DNA of 64,000 bases, from assembly GCF_032854445.1 (NCBI RefSeq), contig NC_088298.1:17195976-17259975 (forward strand), read 5' to 3'. Origin of the DNA: Liolophura sinensis (lineage: Eukaryota; Mollusca; Polyplacophora; Chitonida; Chitonidae). This document shows positions 22,801-36,000 of the stretch, one piece after another. A program made the translations under genes and the position numbers. Under the pieces are notes generated by a model that saw only the letters and a list, made by a program, of their open reading frames with translations, was not told where the DNA came from and did not search any database. How positions within the stretch are numbered: the stretch's first letter is position 1; each line of letters begins with the position of its first letter.

Positions 22801-25800
22801 TGTTTTACTGTGACTGGTTCAACCAGTATTTTGGCCAAAGATTTGAAAATATGATTTTAAAGCTTATTAGCCCGCTTTGTAAATTAAACATTTGACCACG
22901 TCATCAAAGTTGTGTTAAGACAGGTGTGTCAAGTTTCAACTTCCACTACCAAAAACAATACTTTATGACGACATTTCAAATTTGGACTTCAGTCAGAAGA
23001 GTCTCGGCAGAATTGGTCCCAGAGATATATCAACATTGCCCATTTTACCAACTTACTTTTGAGATCTCCTCATTCTCGTTGGACAGCGACACCTGCTTGA
23101 CGGCCAGCTCCCGCCCCGTGTCCGTGTCATAACACAGGTACACCTGACCAAACGCTCCCGACCCTAATACTTTACCCCGCTTCCAGTTGCTTGGGGCTCG
23201 GGGTGCTACAACAACAACAGTGACGTCTGTCAGGTGATAAAACAAAGGCCATATTCACACCATTTTAATCGGCATGAAAGAAATTACCCTTACGATGCTG
23301 AACTGATTGTTCACATTTGCGTCTCTGCAAAAAAAAAAAACATAGAATTTCACTTAGATTCACTCAGCGCTCAAATTTGGTTCCAAGCTCTAATGTAACA
23401 GAACTCACAACTGACCACCTGAACACAGTACCAAAATTTGGCTCACTGCACCTACCTTCACTCCCTGCAGGTGGCACTCACTTCTGTTCACTGGAGACAT
23501 TATTTCAGGCTATCTTTACAGAGTGCTCATATTTGGCTCCCTGCACAATGTACTCACATTTGGCTCACTACACACTGTGCTCACATTTGGCTCACTACAC
23601 ACTGTACTCACATTTGTCTCCCTGCACAGAGTTCTCACGTTTGTCTCCCTGCACACAGTACTCACATTTGGCTTACTGCATTCAGTACTCACACTTAGCA
23701 CACAGTACTCGCAGTGGCATGCAGTACTCACATTTGGCTCTTGTCACACAGTACTAGCTCACATTTAGCTAACTGCACACACTACTCACATTTAGCTTAC
23801 TGCACACAGTAATCACATTTGGCTCCTGTCACACAGTACTAGCTTACATTTCGCTAACTGCACATTGTATTCACATTTAGCTTACTGCACACAGTAATCA
23901 CATTTGGCTCCTGACACACAGTACTCACATTTAGCTTACTGCACACAGTACTCACATTTAGCAGGCAGTTACTCACATTTAGCAGACTGTAATCCCATCA
24001 GGCTATTTGAAGCCTTAAAGTCGCCCGTGCCGCGTCTCATGCGTGCGTCTGGCGAGTCGTAATCCGCAGCAAGACCGCTGCTACTGCTACTGGTGCTGAT
24101 TGAGCGCTCACTCTCTAGATACGGGGGACAAGAGTAGTTACTGTGGACTGACATCATAGTCATGTCAAGCCGCTGAGTCCGCGGGAATGTCCTACAACCT
24201 GAGGGGCACAAAATATTTATTTATTTACATGATTTATTTATTAATTTGACTGGTGTTTTACGTCATACTCAAGAATATTTCACTTATACGATGGCGGTCA
24301 GCATTATGGTGGGTGGAAACCAGGCGTAGCCCGAGGGAAACTCACGACCATCGGCAGATTACTGCAGACCTTCCCCCTTACGGCCGGAGAGGAAGCCAGA
24401 ATGAGCTGGACTTGAACTCACAGCGACCACATTGGTGAGAGACTCCTGGGTCTATTTACTTGATAAGAATATCATAGTTATTATACATTATATTAAACTC
24501 TCTGTTTATTTGTTTCAGCCTTCAGAATTCAGCCTAAACTTGTAATCCAAAATTTCCACGCTTCAAATTGGAAAAAAAAAAAAATTGTCCGCTGATTTGC
24601 TGCCTGTCTCAGTAAAATTTCAACCCAGTGTGAGCATCCAGCCACAAATACTTTGTTTTATAAAGATAATAATGTTTGCTTTGCAAATGGCATATTAAAA
24701 TAGCAGAAACAATAATTTAGAAGAACTATGGTACTATGATTACTTCGGGTGGGCACTAGTATAACATATCTTTCCTCATGTGCACCAGTCTGCTAATATC
24801 TAGACCTTCATGACACAGTCACCAGTCCCAGGGTAGCACTGGCCGGTGGGCGGCACCCAAAATAGAAACACTTGAAATACAAAACCCTTGCCACTAAATT
24901 TGCTTAAGGAGACCCTTGATCACAGGAAGGAGTTTTCCTTTTTTTTTTTTCTTTCTCTTCGACTGTAGATGACAGATGGAAAACAACAAAAAAGGGGGAA
25001 AATCTAAGACAAATGATACAGAATATCGTATATCAGTAAATTTCCTTTTACTGCCGCCTGAGTATTATTTACCTGAGAACAGTTTACTGAAAAATTTTTA
25101 TATAAAAAAAACAAAAAACGAACTGTTCAGCTACTGTGTGATAAATGAATTTATCAGATTATAATGGAATCTTTATAGGGACATGCATACTGTTTTAATA
25201 GCCAGTTTTCCCAGACAGTCAAGACAGAGTTAGCATTACTATACTTTAATCACTGCATACTCTTTTGTTTATCAAAGATAAGTCAGACAAAACCACTTTT
25301 ATTTTGTGCTTTATGTGGGAGAGTCGACATTGATCTAAAAAAACATTCCAAATCTGGATTAAAAAAAACAAATTGGAAATCTATTTTTTTATTTGTCCTA
25401 CATAGACATTTTTATGATTTTTCAGTTTATAAGGGTTTCTGATCAAGTAAACATGGCTTTAAGGGATACAGAATCGAAGCCGATTATCTGAGTTATCTGA
25501 GATAGGATTTCCTGGTTAAAGACCTCCAGCTTTAATGAGGTCAAGCTTGAATAAATCTACCATACCTAAAATTCAGCTTAGGCTGGACATAGCCTAGACT
25601 TGCTTATCTCTCAAACTTGACGATCAAAAACCATTCTGTATTCCTTTATTTATTTATTTGATTGGTGTTTTCAAGAATATTTCACTTATATGACAGCGGC
25701 CAGCATTATGGTGGGTGGAAACCGGGCAGAGCCCAGGGGAACCCCACGACCATCCTCAGGTTGCTAACAGACCTTCCCCCCTGTATTCCTTTAAGTGGAA

Positions 25801-26872
25801 ATATTACTGGGGCCACAGTACACATTTCACATAAATTGCATTTGTTTATTTATTTATTTGGCTGGCGTATTATGCCATACTTAAGAATGTTTCTCTTGTA
25901 TTTATTTATTTATTTGATTGGTGTTTCACGCCGTACGCAAGAATATTTCACTTATACGATGGCGGCCAGCATTATGGTGGGAGGAAACCGGGCAGAGCCC
26001 GAGGGAAACCCACAACCATCTGCAGGTTGCTGACAGACTTTCCCACTTACAGCCGGAGAAGAAGCCAGAATGAGCTGGACTTGAACTCACAGCGCTAAGC
26101 AACTGAGCCATGGAGGCCCTGTTTCTCTTATAGGACGGTGGCCAGCATAATGCAAGCAGAAACTGCATTAACTAGATGGTTTGATTATTTCATCCATTTT
26201 TATACTCTCCTCCTGACACTTAAAAAAGGATTCATTTTGCCAGTAAATTTTTGTGACTTACGGCCAAAATGAAAAAGTTGTTCATTTGATGTAACAAGCT
26301 CTATGTTTAGGTTGTTTTGGAGCATTTTTTTGGTTTGTTTGTTTGTTTGGAAGAATGGATTCTATGGGTATTTCACTTGAAAGTTAAAGAGCATATTTAC
26401 TGACTGAGTATCCCTCTTAAACTCACCTTGTGCATGACTGCTATGTTTCACTCTAACAGGGTATGTTCCTCCCTTACCCCGTTCACCATCTGTTCAAAAC
26501 GAGAAAAACGTAAAACATTTATGTCACTGGATAATGACATTTACATCACCCACCATGGATGTGTATGGGTCCAACTCTGTTAAACCAAACTGAAACATTT
26601 GTATTTAGTTTCAACATGACTGAAACATCATTAAATTTCCACAAGATACCATCTACTTGTGTGAGCTAACTGCCACACCCTAATGATTTGGCCATGTCTA
26701 CTGCAGCACTGTATATACCCACTCACTCGTTCTGTGCTTTGAACATGTGTATCATGAGGTTCCAACTTCTGGAGGGGATAGGAAGGGGTCGGTAATGGGC
26801 CATCTCCCACTAACCTATCTTGGGATAGTTATGGTGGTAAAATTCACACTTGCTTTTATTATTATTTCACTG

Positions 26873-26937
<65 letters not shown>

Positions 26938-27001
26938 ATATATATGTGTGTGTATATATATATATAAAGTTGCAAATTAAATCAACACAAATAATTAAAC
27001 A

Positions 27002-27033
<32 letters not shown>

Positions 27034-30000
27034 CTGCTTTCAAAATCTTATTGCAAGTGGTTTACACAATCCAAATTATCATGTTTTTTAACACATATGT
27101 AATGTAACATATTGTTTCAAATTGTTTGTGTCGGAGGGCTTCAGGGTAGATCAACCCAGTGCTGACTGAGTATACACATTGTATTTTACCCTCTTGAAAT
27201 AAAGCCATTATTATTATTATTATTACTATTATTATTACCATTATTACTATCATTATTATCATTATACAGCTTCAGTCACTATTCAGCTGCCATAAGCTGG
27301 AGAGCTGATCCTTTTCTGTTAAATGTAGCATTACCAAAGATGTGTATGTATGCCTGTGAGGTCATACTTAGCAAACTGTCAGTCAAATAACGATGAGACG
27401 TCATTCAGTGTTTGTACACATCCTGTGTCTTTTTGTGGCAGGATGAGTCCTTGACGCCAAAGTGCTGCAGTCACCGTATTGGCATGAAGTATCATGAAGT
27501 ATCATAACAACACCACCAGACAAGAGACCCCACCCAGTCACATTATACTGACAACGGGCCAACAAGTCTTGTTTCCTTGTTTTTCAGTCTTGATTGAACG
27601 TCACAGTGCTGAGCGCCAAGCGAGGTGTCTTTGGCGTGCCCCAATCTGGGTTTGATCCCGGGTCTCCAGACTCCGAGGCGAATGCTCTAACCATTAGGCC
27701 ACCAAATTCGTCACCACAAATGTGCATTCATTCATTACTTACATTAATTGAAGAGTTAGGGTTTTCCATCACTCATGAAAGTGTTATTTGCCATGTTACA
27801 TACTGCTTTATAATGTACATTTTCATATTTCACAACCAGTTGACATGACATCAAAAAATCTGAGCTCAGCAATGCCACTGTGTTGAAACTTACATGTTTA
27901 CATATGTTCACATTACTTTTAAAACATTTAAGAACATTAACCACAGCATCAAAGATGACATCTATCCAACCCGATAAGTGGTTTCCCTTCCATCATCTTG
28001 ACCCCAAAGGAGAAAAACCTGGCTTTGAAGTATTTGATATTACAGGGTTGACCTTACCTTGAACCCACTGTACAGGGCTACCTTTGGAATTAAAGTAGTT
28101 AGATAGCTTCCACAGGATGTAAAAACACTTATGGCTCATTTTCTAAGATTTCTGATCTCAAAACAAGTTGGGAACCATGAATGCTTTTGAACATGCTGAT
28201 TGATGAAGAGTTGATCTATTTATCTCACAGAATCAGACGACACTGCTTGACCTCTACACGTATCTTCTCTTAGTTTTGGAAGTCTTGGTTTTGGAGTAGT
28301 GTACATGTTCTTGATTTACTTATTTATGTATTTGAAAGGTGTTTTACAGCGTCATCCAGAGTATTGCATTTATACTTAAGCATTATGGCGGGAGAAAACC
28401 ATGCGGCACCCAGGTGAAACCCACGACCATTCACAGGTTGCTGGCAGATTTTCCCACATTCAACCGAAGAGGAAGCCAATATGTACTAATACTCACATGC
28501 TTCTATGTTGGAATCTGAATAAATACTTCGTATGGAGTTACATTTGCCTCTCATGGGGTAGGTATCTCCTCGTAAAGGAAAGGAATTATCCCTGTGTGGG
28601 GAAGAAAACAACATGAAAGTGACTGTATGATGGGACTTAAAAGTCTAGCTAAGGGTTAAGACAGAATTGTTACTCGGTAATGCTTCATTCATATGATAAT
28701 AGGTCAAGTAAGACTTCAATAAATTACAACGCAGAATTATAACTGGTGCAAAAAGGGTAATGTGTACAGTGTGATACAGCAAAGTCAACCAGGTGTGATA
28801 ATGCAATATGTACGGTGCAATACTATCAAGTTACAGTGTGATACAAGAAAGTTAATCCAGTGTGATAATGCAATATGTACTGTGCAATACCATCAAGTTA
28901 CAGAGTGATACTACAAAGAGTACAGTATGTTACTATAAATTTTACATTGTGATACTGTGCTGAGTACACTGTGATATTATACAGTTACTGCATGGTACTG
29001 CAACCAGTACTGTGTAATACTCTACACATTACAGTATGACACTGCAATGACTTGTCTGGTACATGTACTATGAAGTCTACAGTGTGATACTGTAAAGAGT
29101 ACAGTGTGAAATGTTACTGTTTACTTGACTGGTGTTTTGAAGCCACATTTAAGAATATTCCACACAAAATTTAATGTGATAATATAATTAGCATAGTGTG
29201 ATACTGTTTACTGTATTCCAATGAAAAAAGTGTGATAATGCAATGGACACAGTGTAATACACAACAGAAGGACTCACTGGCTTTGGTAGCTACTGTCCAT
29301 TGAGGTTTGACTGCCTGACCTTGACCCTAGATCAGCAGCATGCTGGAAAGAACAGATTAAGGTTAAAGAGAACTTAGAGAAGGTCACAGGTCATTAAAGA
29401 ACTTACATATGTACACATTAACTGATTATTTATTAGATTTATTCATTAGCTTGGTGTTCTGTGGATTTATAAATTATATAATATATGCAGAAATGCTAAT
29501 TCATATCATACATTTAGAAATTTACTGAAAAAAAGAAATCAATATTAACTAGTTCCAGATAAAGAATTAATATACATTCAGTGATGCAAAAAAGCGAAAG
29601 CATGTCACTTTATTTCAAAAGCATGTGTCTCTCTCTTATCCAATTTTACAGGCAAATGCCGACTCACTTAATGAGTCTAAATCAAAGGTTTTGATGCTCA
29701 AGCTGAACATATATTTATTATAGAAGAATGAACTGCATCGAACTGAATATATGTGGTAATAATTTAGTTAGAAACTCAATAACACTTACATCCTCTGGAA
29801 TAAAAATGCCGTCTCCCTCAACAGCGAATGTACCCTGACTGTGGAAAGCCCCATGGGGTAGCACTCCTGGGGGTGGCGAATCTCGCTCTCCTCGCCATGA
29901 TGACACTGCATCATACCGCAGCTGTAACAAAGATATACATGTACATGTAAAATCCGCCAGATCATGCATTGCTTTCGGTCTACGTTGATTTATTTGACAT

Positions 30001-33000
30001 ATGGTTTAATCATACAAATGGCCAACAGGCTGAAAGGTCCACTAACAAATCTACTGAAAAAGCAAAGAATAAAAGCAGGAAACAGTCATAGCTTTGGACA
30101 AAAGCATGAAAACATCCAAAATCAGAATGAAAAAAAAGATGGATGCTTTTAAAAGAAAAGATGGATTTGAATTTTAACTTTAGTGGTTAAGAACCAGTTT
30201 ATTGTGTAAGTTAACCTGCGGATGGTCGTGGGTTTCCCCCGGGCTCTGCCCGGTTTCCTCCCACCATAATGCTGCCTGTCGTCGTATAAGTGAAATGTTC
30301 TTGAGTATGGCGTAAAACACCAATCAAATAAATCAAAAAATAAATTGTGTAAGTTAAACACGGCCCCTTTTTAATCAGCAAATACAAGAGAGATGAATTA
30401 TGACTGACATCTGACGGAGATCCACTGGAGAAGCTCCCCGATGACCCAGTGATGGCATCTTGCTCTTCGACTGCTTTCGTCAGCAGCAGTCGTAAACTCG
30501 AAAGCCGATAATTTTGGTCCAAAAGTTGAATAGCGTTTTCAAGGCCACCCTGGTTTTGTATTGGTATTCGGATCTGTGCAAAAACAGACAACAAAAACAC
30601 AATGAATAATGGCGTCAGATATTAAAAGAAGTCTATTAAGAACTGCATACATTAACCATGTATAATAAGCTAATTAATGATAAAATAAATGATTTCTAAA
30701 CATAAGGAACAGAAACAAATGAGAAAACTGTATATCTTTGGATTCAATTTTATTTTCCACAACAGACCAGCCATGAAAATCATTTCTTAAAAAGTGGAAG
30801 AAAATACTGACATAAAATATATGTTATATATACGGGGTGGAGTGAAAGTCTGTACCCTTAAGGCAATTTACTATATAACAATTTGCAGTTTACAATAAGT
30901 GTTCGAACTGACTTCCACCTTCCTCCAAACATTTTCTTACTAAGGAGACACATGATCTTTGCACATTTCGAAGCAAGGGTTATTCCCTCTTATGGTTTCA
31001 ATTTCTTGTGTGATGTTTTAGTGCTTGTGATGTTCTTGGTTTGTTAGTATAAACCACAACTGCCTATGAGGTCCAGACTTTTGCTCCACCCTGTATATAT
31101 ATATTTGTTTTGTAAAATGTTTCATATCATCATATCATCATATACTATGGTAGGGTAACTTGTCACATCCTTTTTACTTGAATTTCTTTTTTCCTGCACT
31201 TACTCAAGTACAATTTGCCAAATGCATTCATTAATGTAGCCATATGTGTTTTATACACATGTCAATACGCAGGTTTCGAGATATGATGCCACGACAACAG
31301 AGTAACGTCCCTTTGTGATATGACGTCGTTGCTTTACGGCACGGTAGCGCCAATTTGGTAATTTTAACATGGGGTGGTACAATGTAAATAGAATATAGAC
31401 AACTGATTAAAAAGGATCAGACTGATCTTCTGAACTGTGTTTTTGGGTGGATTTGCGTTTTCAATATTGCACCAAAAATGATGTTCTGTCGGTACTTTGA
31501 TCTAAACACCATCACTGCCATGTTAAAAGATAGGCAAGTAGCCCTACTGTGCCGTAAAGTGGCGACGTCATTTTTCATTGGGACGTCATTCTGTTGTCGT
31601 AATGGCGTAACTTAAAACCTGCGTATTGCATGAGACATGGCATGTGTTAAGCACATCGATTTTTCATTCATTCACCAATATACCACATGCACCATATGCA
31701 CCATACAGTGGTATGTACATATATTGGCGGAAATATAGCTCCACAAACATGATCTATCCCAACATAGTTATAAATTAATACTGATGACGATGATGGCGAA
31801 TTGTATAATACAGATGATCCATGTTTTTTTTTTCATGTTTAAAGAAATATGACTTGAACAAACCGAAATATGCATGATTCATATATGCTACTGAGCGACT
31901 ACTACACAATAAGCATCTGTTCCAGGAGTTTTGATGTAGAAGTCAGAATCCAGATTTGTGTTGACAATTTATTCCATTCCTGAGGCATGAATACTTGAAG
32001 TGAATAGTACAATAAATTACCGTATACTTTCAAGGAATGGTCTATTGAAATTAAGAGATCTTCCTCGGGTACTGTAATGATGTACGGTAATTTTTCAACT
32101 TTTTTGTATGATTGCCAAGTGCTTATGTAAGAATATCCTGAAGGCATTATTCTCTGTAGACTATGAAAATTACACTTTTGGTAAGGCCCATAACCTGGCC
32201 AATTCAACTCAATGTAGGTTTGTCTGTAATATTTATTTATTTATTTGATTGGTGTTTTATGTTGTATTTAAGAATATTTCACTTGTTCACTCATTTCACG
32301 ATGGCGGCCAGCATTATGGTGGGCAGAGCCCAGGGGAAACCCACGACCAACCGCAGGTTGCTGGCAGACCTTCCCACGTATGGCCGGAGAGGAAGCCAGC
32401 ATGAGCTGGACTCACAGCGACCACATTGGTGAAAGACTGCTGGGTCATCACACTGCGCTAGTGCGCTAACCAACTAAGCCAAGGAGGCCCCTTGTCTCTA
32501 ACAAAATTACAAATGTGCATAACATGGACTGAATGTTCCTCTATTATATGTGAAAACGTTGAGGAATTTAAGGGTTTGTGTAACAAGACAGTTCCTAAAG
32601 GTGGTTGAAATTTGTTCTGGATGGTGAAAGAATTTATGCACGAATTGAAAATATAGTCAGAAACGGTCACCGTAGAATGTTTAAAATGCACTTCATTCAC
32701 AAATCCAGCGGGAAACCTTTGATCCAAATCAGTCCATTCATCCTGGAGGTTCTCAGTCCTATCAAGGGATGTTCCAGTACCAATTATAAAGCAACTCACC
32801 TCTCCATTGGGCTGTGTGTAAATTATGTTCAGTTCCAGCCCATAATATTGTTTGATTTTGTTCACCAGGTCAACATATGTCACCGGACGAGGCATGTGTA
32901 TTAGCCTAGAAATAAAACGAAAAAAACAGCCAATGATTCACTGATTCACTGTATCACTGAATCATGCATGTAGAATACTCAACAATACTTCATTTGAGTG

Positions 33001-36000
33001 ACAGCGGTTAGTTTCATGAGTGGAGGGAAACAAGAGTGTCTATAATAAACCAACAGACCTGGGCCAAATGACTTAAACTTTTTCACCACCGTTACAGTAT
33101 TAAAGTCCAACGTCCTATTGGCGAAAGGCTAATCATCCTATTTCCAATGAACTTCATGAAAGGCCACCCGAATGTCCCCTTCAGTCGGGAAACCCACGAC
33201 CATCCATATGCAGGTCGTTAGCAGACCTTCCCACATATGGCTGCTCAAGAAGACAGCATAAGCTGGGCTTGACCAGAAAGTGACCGCATTGCTGAGAGGC
33301 TCCTGGGTCATGATGCTGTGCTATCCATTCAGCCACAAAGACCCACACAATATAAATAAGAACAATGTACAAACGTACATATAATCTATATAAATTTGTG
33401 ATATAAATTTTGATAAATAATTTGAACAATGCAAACAGATCAATCAAATTTAAAACAAACACATCAAAAGATCTTGATTAATAAAAAAATGTCTTGCAGT
33501 GCTACATGCATATAAAAATTACATTTTTTTATTTTTTTATTCAAAAGAGAACACATCTTTTGAATGATTATGATAACTTTTCCACGTTACATTCCAGCTT
33601 ACCCATGTGGTCGTCCACATATAGGTCGCAATGTTCCCGGTTCTTCATGGTCGGGTTCAAACCTTTGCCAGTTACCCGCGAACAGGTTTAAGCATTTCCC
33701 AATTACCCATGAGCATGTTTGTTCAAGCTTCCTTTATTTATTTATTTGACTGGCTTTTTATGCCGAACTCAAGAATATTTCACCTATACAACGGCAGCTA
33801 GCATTATGGTGAGAAGAAACCGGGCAGAGCCCGCAGGAAATCCATGGCCATCCTCAGGATGCTGATAGACCTTCCCATGTACATCTGGAGAGGAAGCCAG
33901 CATGAGCTGGACTTGAACTCACAAGGACAGCATTGGTGGGAGGCTCCTGGGTCATAAGCTTTCTCCTATACCCATTATAATGTACATATATACATGTAGC
34001 CTGCCCAATTATACGTTATACATGTCTCATGATAAAAAGTTTCTGCACGCTAATGATGTAAGGTTAACTACATGTAGGTCACTCAAGACAGTAAACATTT
34101 TAAAGTTCAAGCGAGTCAGAATTCGGGAAATCCTGTTTTTTTTTGTGTGTGTGTGTCTTTTACAGCACAATAAACCCCTTCCACTTTTCATGTGCTTTAA
34201 TACCCAAGTTTAATAACTAAAACCAGGGGTTGATCTGAATTTAAGTTCATGTCACAAAATTTATTGCAATTATTGCAATTTACATGTATATCCTTTCAGG
34301 ATGGCTTTCTTTAACGCATACTAAACCCGTTCAGAAAATCTCACTGCTATTGGGGCATTAAGCCATTATCATTCAAAGGCAGAAAAATCTGCATGAGAAA
34401 TGAAAAAAAATATATATTTAAATCCCCCAAAGTTCTTGCTCAATTAATACTTACCGCTTTTCTCCATTAAATTCAAACTTTATCCGCAAGTCCTGTGGAA
34501 GTAAAGTACATAAATATTAGTTTAGAAGTGGAGTTTAAAAAAAAGAAATGTGCACTAAATGCCTTTTACATTTGAAATTCATTTTGAAATATATGATCAA
34601 GTAATGGCCCAGGTCCTGGGATCATAGCGCGATCTTTGTAGACTTAAGTCAAAATTTCAATTGACTTTAAAACTGTCGTTCCTTATGTTATAAAATCAAA
34701 ATTTTGCTAGACAACGTAAATTCTAGGTAACTTATTGTAAGACAAATTTCAGCGGAAATAACAGAAAAGAAAACACCAAAATTAATAAATGAAGTTTTGA
34801 CATAAGCCTAAGATCGCTGCGTCATTCCCGGCCATAAGCTTCACAGTATAAAATATACGTAGACAAACAAGTACGTAAATTCATGACATAACATCAGCAG
34901 GGGATAAAAAAAAAACATGAGAATGTATCAATTAATTATTAAAAAGCATCTTTTTTCAGTCTGAAGAAATAATGCATGGTTATTGGATTTTATAAAAGAG
35001 ACATTTTATACTGTACACTATGAACGTTATGCACTACACTTACAAAAGTCACAAAAGCTATATGTACGTGTAAGTAAACATTGTAAAAAGATATTAAAAA
35101 GTCAAAAAAATGCAAAATTTTTCGTAACACCGTGATGTCTGAAATCAACACAACTGGAAGGGAAAAAAAATCCTCTCAATACAAAGTCTAAAAAAGCAAT
35201 AATATATTTTCACATCTCTTTGAAAGATGAGACTCCAGAATGTTGATTAAGACAGATTTCCATAATAAAGCCGACAATACAGCTCAGCATTTCAAAGGGA
35301 AAATATTTGGGGGTGTATAAGAGGTGAAAAAAATTAGATTAGATCAATGTAGATAAGCTCATGTTTAAGAAACAAACTTATGCAAAACGTGTCAGAGATC
35401 TGTTTAATCATTACATGCATGACGCAAAATGAAATGACGTGGTGGGGGAAAAAACATCTACCACCTTGGACGTAAACAGCATTTCTTTTTTCCATATAAA
35501 CAAAGAACAAGCACGTCAGAAAAAGATTATAAGGGAATAAAAAGTGGGAGGCTAAGGACAAAAAAAAATCCTAATCTTATGTTAATTAATACAGAGGATC
35601 GTCAAACTTATTACTTCACGCGCTGAAGGATTGCACGTAATACGGAGCAAGATGAAATTTGTGACTAACCGCCGGCGACAGGTGAAGAGAATATTGTTAC
35701 CTCCAGGTGACGAAGAGAGTTCATAAATACCCTTTAGACAGTCAACGATATATGTATATATGTATGAATGTGTATCTACATGCATGAAGTGAAAAGAATG
35801 CTTAATTTCCTGTCCTAATTGAAAACACCAAGTTATATACACCACCCCTAAAGGCTTTTCACTCAAAGTATACGTTACTGGAATACAACTTTACACATTT
35901 TTTTTGTGATTTAATTTGCGGATTAAAAATTTAAGACCAAGTCGTAAACATCTTTCACAATAACAAGCTATTAATAATGCAGCATATTTAAATGACATTC

